Virus record (IMG/VR): IMGVR_UViG_3300027749_000051
Coordinates: 1 to 64,000 of that record
Reading direction: 5' to 3' (one strand)
From: a virus
Length of the DNA stretch: 64,000 nt
Shown here: positions 17,663 through 27,086 of the stretch, in pieces
Position numbering within the stretch: the first letter of the stretch is position 1
How the letters are laid out: every line of letters begins with the position of its first letter
Notes under the pieces: model-generated
What the model saw: only the letters and a program-made list of their open reading frames with translations
Told to the model about the DNA's origin: nothing
Databases searched by the model: none
Translations under genes and position numbers: made by a program

Positions 17663-18964
17663 ATGTCCACATCAAGACCCTTTGCATATAATCCTGTTCC
17701 ACCAAATTCTGCCATCTCTGGCACAACGCAATTTGGTGACTTGGCAATCGGAGTTTTAGATGAACCATACGCCGATAATTATGGTGGAGTTACATGGTGG
17801 AACGGACCTGATGAAGATCTTGGATATGTAATTGCATTACCTGTCAGCGGAAACACACAACCAACATCGGTTCCAAGTAGTTGGAATCTATTTTTAAACC
17901 CATCTTATAAGGGTACAGATATTGTTATTAGTAATGGTGATAAAACAGCCAGACAAATTTTTGGATATCAACAATCAGTATTAGGAACACAAGTAATCAC
18001 AAGTAGTGATGTTATAATGTATAGCGTCGTAATTACATCAGCATCAACAAATAACACAGGTGTTGTTGTCGGTTTTGGAACCACCACAATGAATTATGGA
18101 TCTACTTACGGAGCATACCCCGGAAATGATAATCAAAGTTTTGGATTTGCTGGTGATGGTAACTCCTATTTTAATGGAGCCGTTGTTCAATCAGGATTAC
18201 CAACCTTCGGAGCAGTTAATGATGTAATAAGCGTTATTTGTCGGGGAACCTCATTCTATGTTAGAGTAAATGGGGGTTATTGGAATGGTAGTCCATCAGC
18301 AAATCCATCGACAAATACTGGTGGAGTATCGGTAGCAGGATGGGGGGCAATAACATCTTGGTACCCAGCAATATGTCCTTGGGGTTTTGCGGTACAGGGA
18401 GCGATGACAATATTGGATAGAGCGGTAAGTTCATTTCCATGTGGATCGTGTTATAGTGTCCCGGCAGGTGTTACATTTTTAGGTAATCTAACAGCATCCG
18501 TTAAGTTTTATCGGTCAGCAGGATTTACTGACCAATCTTTTGTTGATGTGGTTAATTGTATACCAGGACATTCACCATTTACCACATCAGGAGATTCATT
18601 ATCTTGGTTATGCGCTAATGGATATTGGACAAACTATGGAGTGTGTCCACCAAATTGTGCATTTGGGGCTTCCTTTACGGAAAAGAGTGGACCAATACCT
18701 ACACCAACACCAACTCCGACAGTATTCTATGAGTATGTTTTAGCGTTTAGTAATACTAGTAAACTTGACGCATGTTCTAATTATCCTGGAAGTACATTAC
18801 ATGTGTGGTCTACTACGAGTTCATTTGTTTCAGGTATGGCATTATATTACTATGCGAATTTTAATAATCCAGTTTCAGGATATGCATGGGTTGTAAACGG
18901 ATCTGACGCGTTCTTTATAAGTGGAAACATTGTTGGGTCATCAGATGGACCTTGTCCTCCTTAA
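17663..18964 (+). CDS. Surface protein: shared module split by a SPRY-like domain
   Basis: 433 aa. Residues 1-70 match the first half of the module in the 14340/15341 proteins (up to 'SGNTQPT'). Residues ~275-330 match its second half ('GVTFLGNLTASVKFYRSAGFTDQSFVDV ... WLCANGYWTNYG'). Between them ~200 residues resemble a SPRY/B30.2 fold: 'YSVVITSASTNNTGVVVGFGTT', 'QSFGFAGDGNSYFNG', 'VISVICRGTSFYVRVNGGYWNGSP'. After the module come a short PT linker (~350) and a ~75-residue beta domain. SPRY domains bind proteins; here it is probably a receptor-binding insert. Confidence 0.72.
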   Translation: MSTSRPFAYNPVPPNSAISGTTQFGDLAIGVLDEPYADNYGGVTWWNGPDEDLGYVIALPVSGNTQPTSVPSSWNLFLNPSYKGTDIVISNGDKTARQIFGYQQSVLGTQVITSSDVIMYSVVITSASTNNTGVVVGFGTTTMNYGSTYGAYPGNDNQSFGFAGDGNSYFNGAVVQSGLPTFGAVNDVISVICRGTSFYVRVNGGYWNGSPSANPSTNTGGVSVAGWGAITSWYPAICPWGFAVQGAMTILDRAVSSFPCGSCYSVPAGVTFLGNLTASVKFYRSAGFTDQSFVDVVNCIPGHSPFTTSGDSLSWLCANGYWTNYGVCPPNCAFGASFTEKSGPIPTPTPTPTVFYEYVLAFSNTSKLDACSNYPGSTLHVWSTTSSFVSGMALYYYANFNNPVSGYAWVVNGSDAFFISGNIVGSSDGPCPP

Positions 18965-19024
18965 TGAATATGAGTTAGTGACGTTTAATTTAAATTAATA
19001 AAAAATAAAAATTATAAAAAATAA

Positions 19025-20521
19025 ATGGCAAGGTATTTTGACATAAAGATAACAGGAGGAACCGCAGCAGGACCATATAGTATTTACTATGATTCTGTAA
19101 ATCCGGTTACAGTTGCGTTAATAACGTCGAGTAGTTTACCTGCGACAGGTCTCACATATAGTGATATGACAACGGGTGATGGCGTTAATGTGACAATACC
19201 AAATGATGCAAATAGTTTATTATGTTATAATAATAGATGTTTTACAGCAGATACCTATAATGTTATTCCACTATCTCCTACACCAACTCCTACTAACACA
19301 CAAACGCCAACCAATACTGTTACTCCTACTAACACACAAACACCTACTAATACCACTACTCCAACTAACACACAAACACCTACTAATACCGCTACTCCTA
19401 CTAACACACAGACACCTACTAATACCACTACTCCAACTAACACACAAACTCCAACTACAACAACTACGTTGACTGCTACTCCTACTAATACACAAACACC
19501 AACCAATACTGCTACGCCTACTAATACTATGACACCAACTAACACTACTACTCCTACTAACACACAAACACCTACTAATACCGCTACTCCTACTAACACA
19601 CAGACACCTACTAATACCACTACTCCAACTAACACACAAACTCCAACTACAACAACTACGTTGACTGCTACTCCTACTAATACACAAACACCAACCAATA
19701 CTGCTACGCCTACTAATACTATGACTCCGACCAATACTATGACTCCGACTCATACTATGACACCAACTAACACTACTACTCCTACTAATACGCAAACACC
19801 GACTAATACAATAACCGCAACACCAACAGTGACACCAACACCTACAAGATCGTACTACTTATATGTTGTTGATGCATATGACTGTAATTCTGGACCAACT
19901 TGTACACCATCAGCAACAAGTCAAATATTATTTGACCAGAATAATAGTGGAATCCTTAGTAACGGAAGTTATTATACTGATAATGGAGATACTGGTGGAC
20001 AAGTATTTAACATATTAAGTCAATATTTAGGATCGTCAGGTCCAAACTATGTTACTTATGTGGTACATACGCCTTATGGTAGTTGTGATGCTGCATGTTC
20101 TGCATTATTCCCGCCTACACCAACACCAACCCCTACTCAAACACCAACACCAACAAATGTTCCTACATCATATAGTGTTGATGTTTACGCTGGAATGTCA
20201 TCATCAATACCTTTTGGGTCCAATTTCTATGTATATTATCAAATTGACAATAATACTGTGGTACTACTTGCAATTAAAACAACGAATACTTGTGAATATT
20301 TGGGAACAATTAATGTTGACCCTGGATCGACGCTTTATTTGACTATTTTAGTAGGTGGGGCGGATGTTGAGTATCAGGTGAATAATTTAACTGATTGTAA
20401 TGGTGGAGGAACAATTTATTGTGGACAGGTAGTTCCATATTCTATGATTGCATATGGGGGATCATATACTAGATCATTAAATCCAATAATATCTGGCGGT
20501 AATTATGTACAATGTCCTTAA
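19025..20521 (+). CDS. Surface protein dominated by a PTNTxTPT repeat
   Basis: 498 aa. Residues 1-80 are a beta module ('[20 protein letters not shown]') reminiscent of the small 14020/20948 proteins. Residues ~82-275 are one continuous Pro/Thr/Asn repeat in 6- to 8-residue units, including a 64-residue tandem duplication. Then '[20 protein letters not shown]' opens a ~90-residue Cys-containing domain, a second PT linker, and a ~125-residue beta domain to the end. The repeat should be an extended, mucin-like stalk. 60 nt AT-rich gap upstream. Confidence 0.75.
   Translation: MARYFDIKITGGTAAGPYSIYYDSVNPVTVALITSSSLPATGLTYSDMTTGDGVNVTIPNDANSLLCYNNRCFTADTYNVIPLSPTPTPTNTQTPTNTVTPTNTQTPTNTTTPTNTQTPTNTATPTNTQTPTNTTTPTNTQTPTTTTTLTATPTNTQTPTNTATPTNTMTPTNTTTPTNTQTPTNTATPTNTQTPTNTTTPTNTQTPTTTTTLTATPTNTQTPTNTATPTNTMTPTNTMTPTHTMTPTNTTTPTNTQTPTNTITATPTVTPTPTRSYYLYVVDAYDCNSGPTCTPSATSQILFDQNNSGILSNGSYYTDNGDTGGQVFNILSQYLGSSGPNYVTYVVHTPYGSCDAACSALFPPTPTPTPTQTPTPTNVPTSYSVDVYAGMSSSIPFGSNFYVYYQIDNNTVVLLAIKTTNTCEYLGTINVDPGSTLYLTILVGGADVEYQVNNLTDCNGGGTIYCGQVVPYSMIAYGGSYTRSLNPIISGGNYVQCP
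19351..19726 (+). repeat. 192-bp tandem duplication in PT-repeat coding sequence
   Basis: Two near-identical copies (about 19351-19534 and 19543-19726, offset exactly 192 bp = 64 codons) inside the 498-aa gene. They share the unusual [14 protein letters not shown] block, so this is recent duplication, not just low complexity. Confidence 0.85.
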
Positions 20522-20543
20522 TTAATTATAATATAAAAATAAG

Positions 20544-20816
20544 ATGGATATAAGTAATATAAGTTTTAATGTGGCACCTAACGGTAATAAAGTTGGAGAT
20601 CTATTTTTTCCAAATAGTTATGGGTTGACAATATTAGAGACTAACGGATCTCTTACATATGATGTGTCGTTTTTACAGAAAGTGAGTGATGGAGCTTGGT
20701 TAACCGAGATGGATGGTAATATGAGAACCATAACAGAAATAAACCATTTAAAAGATGTAACTGAAGAACAAGTTAATACCTATATCTTACAAGTGGAAAA
20801 TTTACCAAATAAATAA
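20544..20816 (+). CDS. Small hypothetical virion-region protein
   Basis: 90 aa. Starts 'MDISNISFNVAPNGNKVGDLFFPNSYGLTIL' and has a 'MDGNMRTITEINHLKDVTEEQVNTYI' segment. No family recognised. Co-transcribed with the 498-aa gene (22 nt gap) and followed by a terminator. Confidence 0.6.
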   Translation: MDISNISFNVAPNGNKVGDLFFPNSYGLTILETNGSLTYDVSFLQKVSDGAWLTEMDGNMRTITEINHLKDVTEEQVNTYILQVENLPNK

Positions 20817-20834
20817 ACTAATATTTGGTATAAT

Positions 20835-20868
20835 AACCCCCTTCTTTCAAATAGATGGGGGTTTTTTA
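20835..20868 (+). terminator. Rho-independent terminator
   Basis: Stem AACCCCC / GGGGGTT with a 15-nt loop and a T6 tract, 18 nt after the 90-aa gene. Confidence 0.8.
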
Positions 20869-20899
20869 TTGTCCCTTGAAAAAGAAATGTTTGTTCTAA

Positions 20900-20906
20900 T
20901 ATTTAT
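20900..20906 (+). promoter_or_regulatory. TATTTAT box
   Basis: TATTTAT 41 nt before the ATG at 20948, downstream of a terminator. A short inverted repeat (GAGATTTAATAATCTC, about 20910-20925) lies between box and start. Confidence 0.5.
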
Positions 20907-20947
20907 TTAGAGATTTAATAATCTCAAATCTTTAATATATTAGATGT

Positions 20948-21169
20948 ATGGCAATAAAAACAATAATAAACGGTATCACGGGTCAGTCGCCATATAATAT
21001 TTATGTCTGTCAACCAAACGGGTCTGGATGTTATTTTATTGCGACAACAAGTGTAATACCTTATCAATTTGATGTACCACCACCGGGTAATACTTCATCT
21101 GCATATATGTTAAAAGTTATTGATGCGAATAATTGTACCATAACAGGAGTTACCAGTGTGGTATCATAA
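20948..21169 (+). CDS. Small surface-protein module, paralogue of the 14020 gene
   Basis: 73 aa, beta-rich with three Cys. Same order of motifs as the 68-aa protein at 14020: 'SPYNIYVCQPNGSGC', 'IATTSVIPYQFDVP', 'LKVIDANNC'. Likely a small virion domain. Its closing part resembles the end of SprB-type repeats (VTVtDanGCt). Confidence 0.65.
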   Translation: MAIKTIINGITGQSPYNIYVCQPNGSGCYFIATTSVIPYQFDVPPPGNTSSAYMLKVIDANNCTITGVTSVVS

Positions 21170-21189
21170 TAATTAAATAATCATAAATA

Positions 21190-23310
21190 ATGCCAGTTAC
21201 ATCTCCGACACCAACGCCAACGATTACTAATACTCCAAGTACCACACCAATTATTTGTGGTAGTGGTGCAACGACTGGTAATTATTATTATTCAGATTGT
21301 TGTGGTAATTTCATTCAAGGAATATCAGGAGCATCGATTAATGTTATTTATGATTATACAAAACCATCTAATGGTATTGCCCGATTAAATATACCTGTTG
21401 CAACAAATTGCCCAACTCCAACATCTACTCCAACACCAACAATAACTCCAACAAATACTATTACGCCAACAATAACTCCAACAAGTACATTAACACCTAC
21501 TCCGACATCGACGCCTACTTCAACACCAACTGCGAGCGGAGTTTATGGATTAAAAAATGAATGTGAAGTTTTCACATTATTTGACATGGGAATTTCGTGT
21601 AATCCGTTACTTCTACCCTCAACCGCCACATCAACAGATGGTATATTATCAATAAATGTAACGGGAGGAACCTCACCATATTCTTATTATTGGGCAGGAG
21701 GACAAAGATCACAAACATTAATCGGAGTTCCTGCAGGTTATTATGAGGTTACGGTTGTCGATTATTATGGAGACTATACCGCAAATACTGTCTGTAGTTT
21801 AGTTATACCAACGCCTACTCCAACAACAACGACAACACCAACTATGACTCCAACACCATCTGCAGTTTATCCTCAACTTTGTCTAATTGCCGTTAGTTCA
21901 CAATCAACAGTTGGTCCGACACAATTTACATATGTTGGAGTTTCTAATGGAAAACCAGCTTGGCAATATAATTCAACTCTATATATTGTATGGTCTCTAT
22001 CTAAGAGTCGATGGGAAATTCTAACATCAGATATGGTTACACCATATATTATTCCTGGTGGTGGTATTTTGGCTAGTACTACAACAAACTCTATTCCTGA
22101 TGCGGGATGGGCAGCAATTGGTGGAACACAAACTTATGCCGTAACTATGACTCAAGGAACATGCCCAGCCCAAATACCTTTACAGGTAATACTTAGTTCA
22201 GAAAATACCACTTGTAATTCACAAACTAATTGTAATGGAAGTATTACCGTTACATCACTTTATGGAGTTGCCCCTTATAGGTATTCTATTAATGGTGGTG
22301 TTACATATCAAACTTCAAATATTTTTGAGGGATTATGTCCAAATACTTATAGCGTGATAACACAAGATAGTAGTCTAACAACTCAAACAAATTCAATTTC
22401 AGTTGGATTTAATAGTGCTCCTGTAACATATCAATTACAATTACAAGCCATACCAGCAGAAACTGTTACAGTTAATAATCCAAATTATTCTTCTAATAAA
22501 ACGGTCTTACAAGTTATTTCAACACCAGCATTACCTGCGGGAGTGACAATAAACTTTGATTTATCAACTTCAATTATTAAAACATATAATGGACCGGGAA
22601 CAGGATCGGTAAATTATGTTCTGAATGTTAACCAAGCGGGAGTACCTCAATCACCAACAACAACTACAACACCTATTACACAAACAAGTACACGACCTTA
22701 TTGTAGTCCTGAAGAAACAACAACAGTTAATGAGACTGATACATATAGTTTACAACTAAGTAGTGTTTCACCAGTAATATTGACTGGTACAACAGTTCTT
22801 ATTATAACAGACGGACAAATTTCAACAAATAGTTGTGTGACTAACTTAACCGAAACTATATATGGACAATTTACAAATGTGTTTATAAATGGATGTAATT
22901 GTTGTAGTGTAGTTCCTGATACTTCAAACAATCAACTTAACTATAATACATTAAATTATAACTCAAGTGCACCAATAATACCAGTACCTGTTCCAGGTGT
23001 GTATTCAGTTAACTGGTCGTTTACAAGTGGTGGATCTAAAGATTCGTTTGAACTATTAAAAAATAATGTTTCAGTAGTTGGTCCTAGAAGCTTAAGTGGG
23101 TCAGGTTCATTTGCAGGATGGACATCAAGTGATTCTATTAAAGTGATACAATATATCGATCCTGAGGGATCACTTACAAATTCAGATTTATCATTGACAA
23201 TGGGAAGTACTCCTTATATTAGTAATGTTCAATTACCTGATAGTGATACATCTTTAATTGGCCCTATTTTTATGGAAGGTGATGTTACAATCTACGGGAC
23301 AACTTATTAA
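21190..23310 (+). CDS. Surface protein with PT linkers and SprB-type repeats
   Basis: 706 aa. PT linkers at ~3-20, 78-118 and 207-225. Residues ~140-205 match the SprB repeat of Bacteroidota gliding adhesins: 'INVTGGTSPYSYYWAGGQRSQTLIGVPAGYYEVTVVD'. A second related repeat is near 340-400 ('GSITVTSLYGVAPYRYSINGGVTYQTSNIFEGLCPNTYSV'). The last ~110 residues ('YSVNWSFTSGGSKDSFELLKNN') are the same module that opens the 11200 protein. No signal peptide. Likely virion adhesin; the SprB resemblance points to the host group. Confidence 0.78.
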   Translation: MPVTSPTPTPTITNTPSTTPIICGSGATTGNYYYSDCCGNFIQGISGASINVIYDYTKPSNGIARLNIPVATNCPTPTSTPTPTITPTNTITPTITPTSTLTPTPTSTPTSTPTASGVYGLKNECEVFTLFDMGISCNPLLLPSTATSTDGILSINVTGGTSPYSYYWAGGQRSQTLIGVPAGYYEVTVVDYYGDYTANTVCSLVIPTPTPTTTTTPTMTPTPSAVYPQLCLIAVSSQSTVGPTQFTYVGVSNGKPAWQYNSTLYIVWSLSKSRWEILTSDMVTPYIIPGGGILASTTTNSIPDAGWAAIGGTQTYAVTMTQGTCPAQIPLQVILSSENTTCNSQTNCNGSITVTSLYGVAPYRYSINGGVTYQTSNIFEGLCPNTYSVITQDSSLTTQTNSISVGFNSAPVTYQLQLQAIPAETVTVNNPNYSSNKTVLQVISTPALPAGVTINFDLSTSIIKTYNGPGTGSVNYVLNVNQAGVPQSPTTTTTPITQTSTRPYCSPEETTTVNETDTYSLQLSSVSPVILTGTTVLIITDGQISTNSCVTNLTETIYGQFTNVFINGCNCCSVVPDTSNNQLNYNTLNYNSSAPIIPVPVPGVYSVNWSFTSGGSKDSFELLKNNVSVVGPRSLSGSGSFAGWTSSDSIKVIQYIDPEGSLTNSDLSLTMGSTPYISNVQLPDSDTSLIGPIFMEGDVTIYGTTY

Positions 23311-23337
23311 AATTAAAAAATAAAAGAAAAGGGAGAA

Positions 23338-23344
23338 TATTTAT
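23338..23344 (+). promoter_or_regulatory. TATTTAT box
   Basis: TATTTAT 6 nt before the ATG at 23351. Confidence 0.6.
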
Positions 23345-23350
23345 CAAGAT

Positions 23351-25594
23351 ATGGCTTATATAATAAAAAATACTGCTGGGTTAATTAACACAAGACTTAC
23401 AGATGTTGGAAGAAGATATCTGTCTGAGGGTAACTTTAATATATCCTATTTCCAAGTTGGAGATAGTGAAGTAAGTTATACTGCGGTACCAAACTATAAT
23501 CAAACGAATAACAATATTTTAATGCCTGCGTTTAATGCTCAGAATGACTCAGGATCGCCACAATCGAATAAAGAAAATATTAAATATCCATATTATGTTG
23601 CGGGAAATGCTGGTAACACTTATGGTATACCTTTTATGAATAGTGATATTCAACCCGTCTATAATGCTGCAGGACCTAAAGGATTTTTTGTTACAGGTGG
23701 TACACAGGGAAATTGGGTTGCTCAAACAAGCTCGGCATATACAATAACATCAAACTACCAAGTGGATATGACAGACCTATCAGGTCAGACTAATATTGAT
23801 ATTACTTTAGATTTTTGTTCAACAACAACAGGGACTCCATCAATTGGAGATTTTGTTACAATAATTTATGATGGAAATGGTGGATGTGGTGATATTTCCA
23901 CATTTCCTGTGTTAACATATAAATTACAAGGACTTAGTCCGTCAACAGGAACAACAGCAACAACCTTTACAATAACTTTAGATAGACCTGTTCCTGATTA
24001 TACAGGATTGGTTACCGCAGGAGAGATGGGTCGTGTTCTGATTTATCCATCAGGTATGACTGTCTTATATGACTTTATAACACCGGCACCTTATTGGCAA
24101 ACAGACACCTTAAACTTTGAGTCACCATGTGATGTGACAAATCGTGAGAATACTTTAATTTGGAATATGAACATACCTTGGACTGAGAATCCTGCGGGTG
24201 TTTATAGTAGTACATATGAAGATTACACACAATATGGGTCAGTAAGTTACATAGGGACAAAAGAATATTTGGGTTATAATGAACCATCAGGTCAAACATT
24301 TTATGTTAGCGCTACGAAACCTGCTGAGGTGACGGACACATATTATTATAATTCTTTTGACGAAACGGTAAAAGTTTATCCTAAAGAACAAAAAGCCATT
24401 GCGATTATCCATTATACGAATCAAGATATTGATAATGTATATGGAGAAAAATTCTCAACACAACCTTATGATCCACAAAATCCAACAGACGATATTGGAT
24501 TGGCGAGACATTTCAAATTGACAATACCAACATTAATGTGGCATAAGTCAACGGGTACAAGTATAGGTGAGACCTTTTGGATTGATCCTCCTGGATATGA
24601 TTTATGTTATCCCGCCTACATTAAGTCGACCAAGAATATTGATATGAATGATCCTGGTATCAGGTATTTCCATTTATGGGATACTAATACTGATGATAAT
24701 GGAAACTTAAATAGAATCGGAAAAGTTTTTCCTGATCAACAAACTGTTATTATCGATGATGAAGAGGTTATTGCGGCACTTTCATATAAGGCAAATAGAA
24801 ACTGGACATTACCAGCGCCTAAGTTATCATTATTAACACCAAATGCTTGTTTTAGTAATAACTCAACGGCAACAGGTGTATTTACAGATCCAAGTCAGAA
24901 AATGTATATGACTTATAGGTTTGATTCAACAGGGTTCACAAATTCTTTACATTGTAATTACTATTCAACTATTTCTGCCACCTCAACAGTGACGGGAGAT
25001 AGTCAGAATGTTGCGGTAAGATTTGGTCCTGAATTTGGATTTTTAAATCAACCATCAGGATCTTTAACGGTCTCTGATTTAAGTGGATATACCGCAAACT
25101 CAATAAAACTTTTATGTCAAATTGTTACAGGAGACACAAGACCAAGTTCAACAGCTTGGAAAGAAATTGATGTAACATCCGAAATAAGCGGAAGCTCCAT
25201 AAATGGTTATTTAACTATGAGTGGTTTAACGGGAACAACTTTCCAAATTGATCAAGACTCATATAATAACGCAACCAGTTATAATTTAGGCCCTATCTTA
25301 GATTTACCATTAAATGGTCAGTCAACTCAATTAAATTTCGGGGAAGAATTTTATTTTTATGGAATGTTGGATACTGACATTAGTGCCACCATCTATGAGA
25401 TGAAGTATCTTATTAATCTTGGTAGAAATCAATTTTCTAATACATCCAACCCTACTTGGACTTCGGGAACGACCTCATATGTAACAGAAATAGGGTTGTA
25501 CAATACCCAAAAGGATTTATTACTTATCTCAAAGTTACAATCTCCAGAGTTACGGCAGGGGATTCAACAGTATGTGATAAAGTATGACTGGTAA
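23351..25594 (+). CDS. Large virion structural protein, probably baseplate or fibre-attachment
   Basis: 747 aa, no signal peptide. N-terminus 'MAYIIKNTAGLINTRLTDVGRRYLSEGNFNISYFQVGDSEV' and C-terminal 'TSYVTEIGLYNTQKDLLLISKLQSPELR' are features I associate with phage tail appendage and collar-type proteins (EIGLYd....L.ia.ls.p). The middle is beta-rich and varied. The C-terminal motif is usual in proteins that dock a fibre on the baseplate. Function beyond 'structural' is inference. Its own TATTTAT box precedes it. Confidence 0.7.
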   Translation: MAYIIKNTAGLINTRLTDVGRRYLSEGNFNISYFQVGDSEVSYTAVPNYNQTNNNILMPAFNAQNDSGSPQSNKENIKYPYYVAGNAGNTYGIPFMNSDIQPVYNAAGPKGFFVTGGTQGNWVAQTSSAYTITSNYQVDMTDLSGQTNIDITLDFCSTTTGTPSIGDFVTIIYDGNGGCGDISTFPVLTYKLQGLSPSTGTTATTFTITLDRPVPDYTGLVTAGEMGRVLIYPSGMTVLYDFITPAPYWQTDTLNFESPCDVTNRENTLIWNMNIPWTENPAGVYSSTYEDYTQYGSVSYIGTKEYLGYNEPSGQTFYVSATKPAEVTDTYYYNSFDETVKVYPKEQKAIAIIHYTNQDIDNVYGEKFSTQPYDPQNPTDDIGLARHFKLTIPTLMWHKSTGTSIGETFWIDPPGYDLCYPAYIKSTKNIDMNDPGIRYFHLWDTNTDDNGNLNRIGKVFPDQQTVIIDDEEVIAALSYKANRNWTLPAPKLSLLTPNACFSNNSTATGVFTDPSQKMYMTYRFDSTGFTNSLHCNYYSTISATSTVTGDSQNVAVRFGPEFGFLNQPSGSLTVSDLSGYTANSIKLLCQIVTGDTRPSSTAWKEIDVTSEISGSSINGYLTMSGLTGTTFQIDQDSYNNATSYNLGPILDLPLNGQSTQLNFGEEFYFYGMLDTDISATIYEMKYLINLGRNQFSNTSNPTWTSGTTSYVTEIGLYNTQKDLLLISKLQSPELRQGIQQYVIKYDW

Positions 25595-25595
25595 A

Positions 25596-26459
25596 ATGGA
25601 AACCAAAAAATGTAGTAAATGTGGGCAAGTAAAAGATGTATACTTTTTTTCCAAAAATAATAAAACTAAAGATAAGTTACATTGTTCCTGTAAGGAATGC
25701 GACAAAGAAAAATACTTTAAAAATAGAGAACATAATATTGATCGTATGAGGGAATATAAGAAAAATAATCCCGAAAAATTAAAAGAATATTATTTAGATC
25801 ATCAAGAGAACTACAAACAATATAGAGAAAGTAAGAAAGATGTTATGAAAGTTTATTTGAAGAATTATTATCAAAATAACCTTGAAAAAAGAAAAGAATA
25901 TTTAGACACAACCAAAGAAGAAAGAAAATTAAGGAGAAAGGGATATAATGAGAAAAATTCGGAAATAATAAAGGAAAAAAGAAAAGAATACTACGATAAA
26001 AACAAAGAAAAACTGTCAATTTATAATAAAGAATATAGAAAGAATAATATTGAAAAAGAAATAGATAGATATAAGAAATTTTATGAAAAAAATAGAGAAG
26101 ATCTAATTCGTAAATCTGTTGAAAGTTCATTAAAAAAAAGAAGAGAAATACCAATTGAAAGATTAAAACATAATGTTAGAAATAGGACTAGGGAAATCTT
26201 TAAATATTTTAACACAGAAAAAAAAGATAAAACATTTGAAATAGTTGGATGCTCACCTCAATACTTAAGATTATTTTTAGGACAAAAATTCACTGAAGGG
26301 ATGTCTTGGGATAATCAAGGGAAATGGCATATAGACCATATAATACCATTAGCAAGTGCAAAATCGGAAGAAGAACTTTACAAATTATGCCATTTTACTA
26401 ATTTACAACCAATGTGGGCTGTAGATAATATAAAAAAAGGCTCTAAAATACTACAATGA
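25596..26459 (+). CDS. HNH endonuclease with N-terminal zinc finger
   Basis: 287 aa from the ATG at 25596; an upstream ATG at 25584 overlaps the previous gene and adds 4 residues. N-terminal C-x2-C ... C-x2-C finger ('CSKCGQVKDVYFF', 'CSCKECDKEKYF'), a ~130-residue very charged helical spacer (NREHNIDRMREYKKNN-like units), then an HNH core: 'WHIDHIIPLASAKSEEEL', 'HFTNLQPMWAVDNIKKG'. Such proteins act as homing endonucleases in phages. It sits at the border between virion and replication genes. Confidence 0.85.
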   Translation: METKKCSKCGQVKDVYFFSKNNKTKDKLHCSCKECDKEKYFKNREHNIDRMREYKKNNPEKLKEYYLDHQENYKQYRESKKDVMKVYLKNYYQNNLEKRKEYLDTTKEERKLRRKGYNEKNSEIIKEKRKEYYDKNKEKLSIYNKEYRKNNIEKEIDRYKKFYEKNREDLIRKSVESSLKKRREIPIERLKHNVRNRTREIFKYFNTEKKDKTFEIVGCSPQYLRLFLGQKFTEGMSWDNQGKWHIDHIIPLASAKSEEELYKLCHFTNLQPMWAVDNIKKGSKILQ

Positions 26460-27058
26460 GTAAAAATATAAGAAAAGATTCGCCTAAGATATTAGGACTA
26501 GATGTATCGACCAAAGTTATTGGAGTTGCATTATTTGACATTCAAACAAAAAATCTATTAGAATTAACTCACGTCTCCCCGGTCTCTAAAGTAAAGGTGG
26601 AGAGTAAAATTGAAGAACTTATTCTTAAGAGTCAGATCTTTAGAAAGAAACTTGAAGAGTATGTTAATTTTGGGATTACTTATGTGGTTATTGAAGAACC
26701 CCTCCTCAACTCTAATAATGTTTATACTGTTGGTACTTTATTAAGATTTAACACTCTTATTTGTAAAGAAGTTTATGATGTGTTGGGTGTTATTCCAGAA
26801 TTCATTTCAACTTATAACTCAAGAAAGTTTGCATTTCCACAATTAGTTCAAAAGAACGATAAGGATAAGTTTGTATTATTTGGTGGATTACCAAAGGATA
26901 TAGATAAGAAAGTTATGATATGGGAGCAGGTTGCCAAACTGGAGCCCCAAGTTATGTGGCAATATACGAAGAACAATACCCTTAAAAAAGAAAATTTCGA
27001 TCAGACTGATGCTTATACTTGTGCATTAGGGTTCTTGAAGATGAAAGAAATTTGGTAA
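26456..27058 (+). CDS. RuvC-like Holliday-junction resolvase
   Basis: 200 aa, RNase H fold. 'KILGLDVSTKVIGVALFD' carries the first catalytic Asp (D16), 'YVVIEEPLL' the Glu (E80/E81) and 'FDQTDAYTCALGFL' the last Asp pair (about D185/D188). Expected to cut branched DNA during replication or packaging, a job done by gp49 in T4. Start overlaps the HNH stop by 4 nt. Confidence 0.8.
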   Translation: MSKNIRKDSPKILGLDVSTKVIGVALFDIQTKNLLELTHVSPVSKVKVESKIEELILKSQIFRKKLEEYVNFGITYVVIEEPLLNSNNVYTVGTLLRFNTLICKEVYDVLGVIPEFISTYNSRKFAFPQLVQKNDKDKFVLFGGLPKDIDKKVMIWEQVAKLEPQVMWQYTKNNTLKKENFDQTDAYTCALGFLKMKEIW

Positions 27059-27062
27059 TTCA

Positions 27063-27082
27063 AATTTTTATTCGTATCTTTG
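27063..27082 (+). promoter_or_regulatory. Host-type promoter (-7 TATCTTTG)
   Basis: TATCTTTG (27075-27082) matches the Bacteroidota -7 box TAnnTTTG, with a TTTG 20 nt upstream (near 27051) as -33 element. The box ends 4 nt before the ATG at 27087, so the transcript should start at or next to the start codon. Confidence 0.65.
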
Positions 27083-27086
27083 CTTT

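Noticed and set aside
19255-19795. Long minus-strand frames of VGVxVLVG and SRSSSVSW type
   Set aside because: Antisense of the PTNTxTPT repeat; low complexity keeps all frames open.
25843-26154. 103-codon hydrophobic minus-strand frame
   Set aside because: Antisense of the Lys/Glu-rich spacer of the HNH protein, which gives Phe/Leu-rich nonsense.
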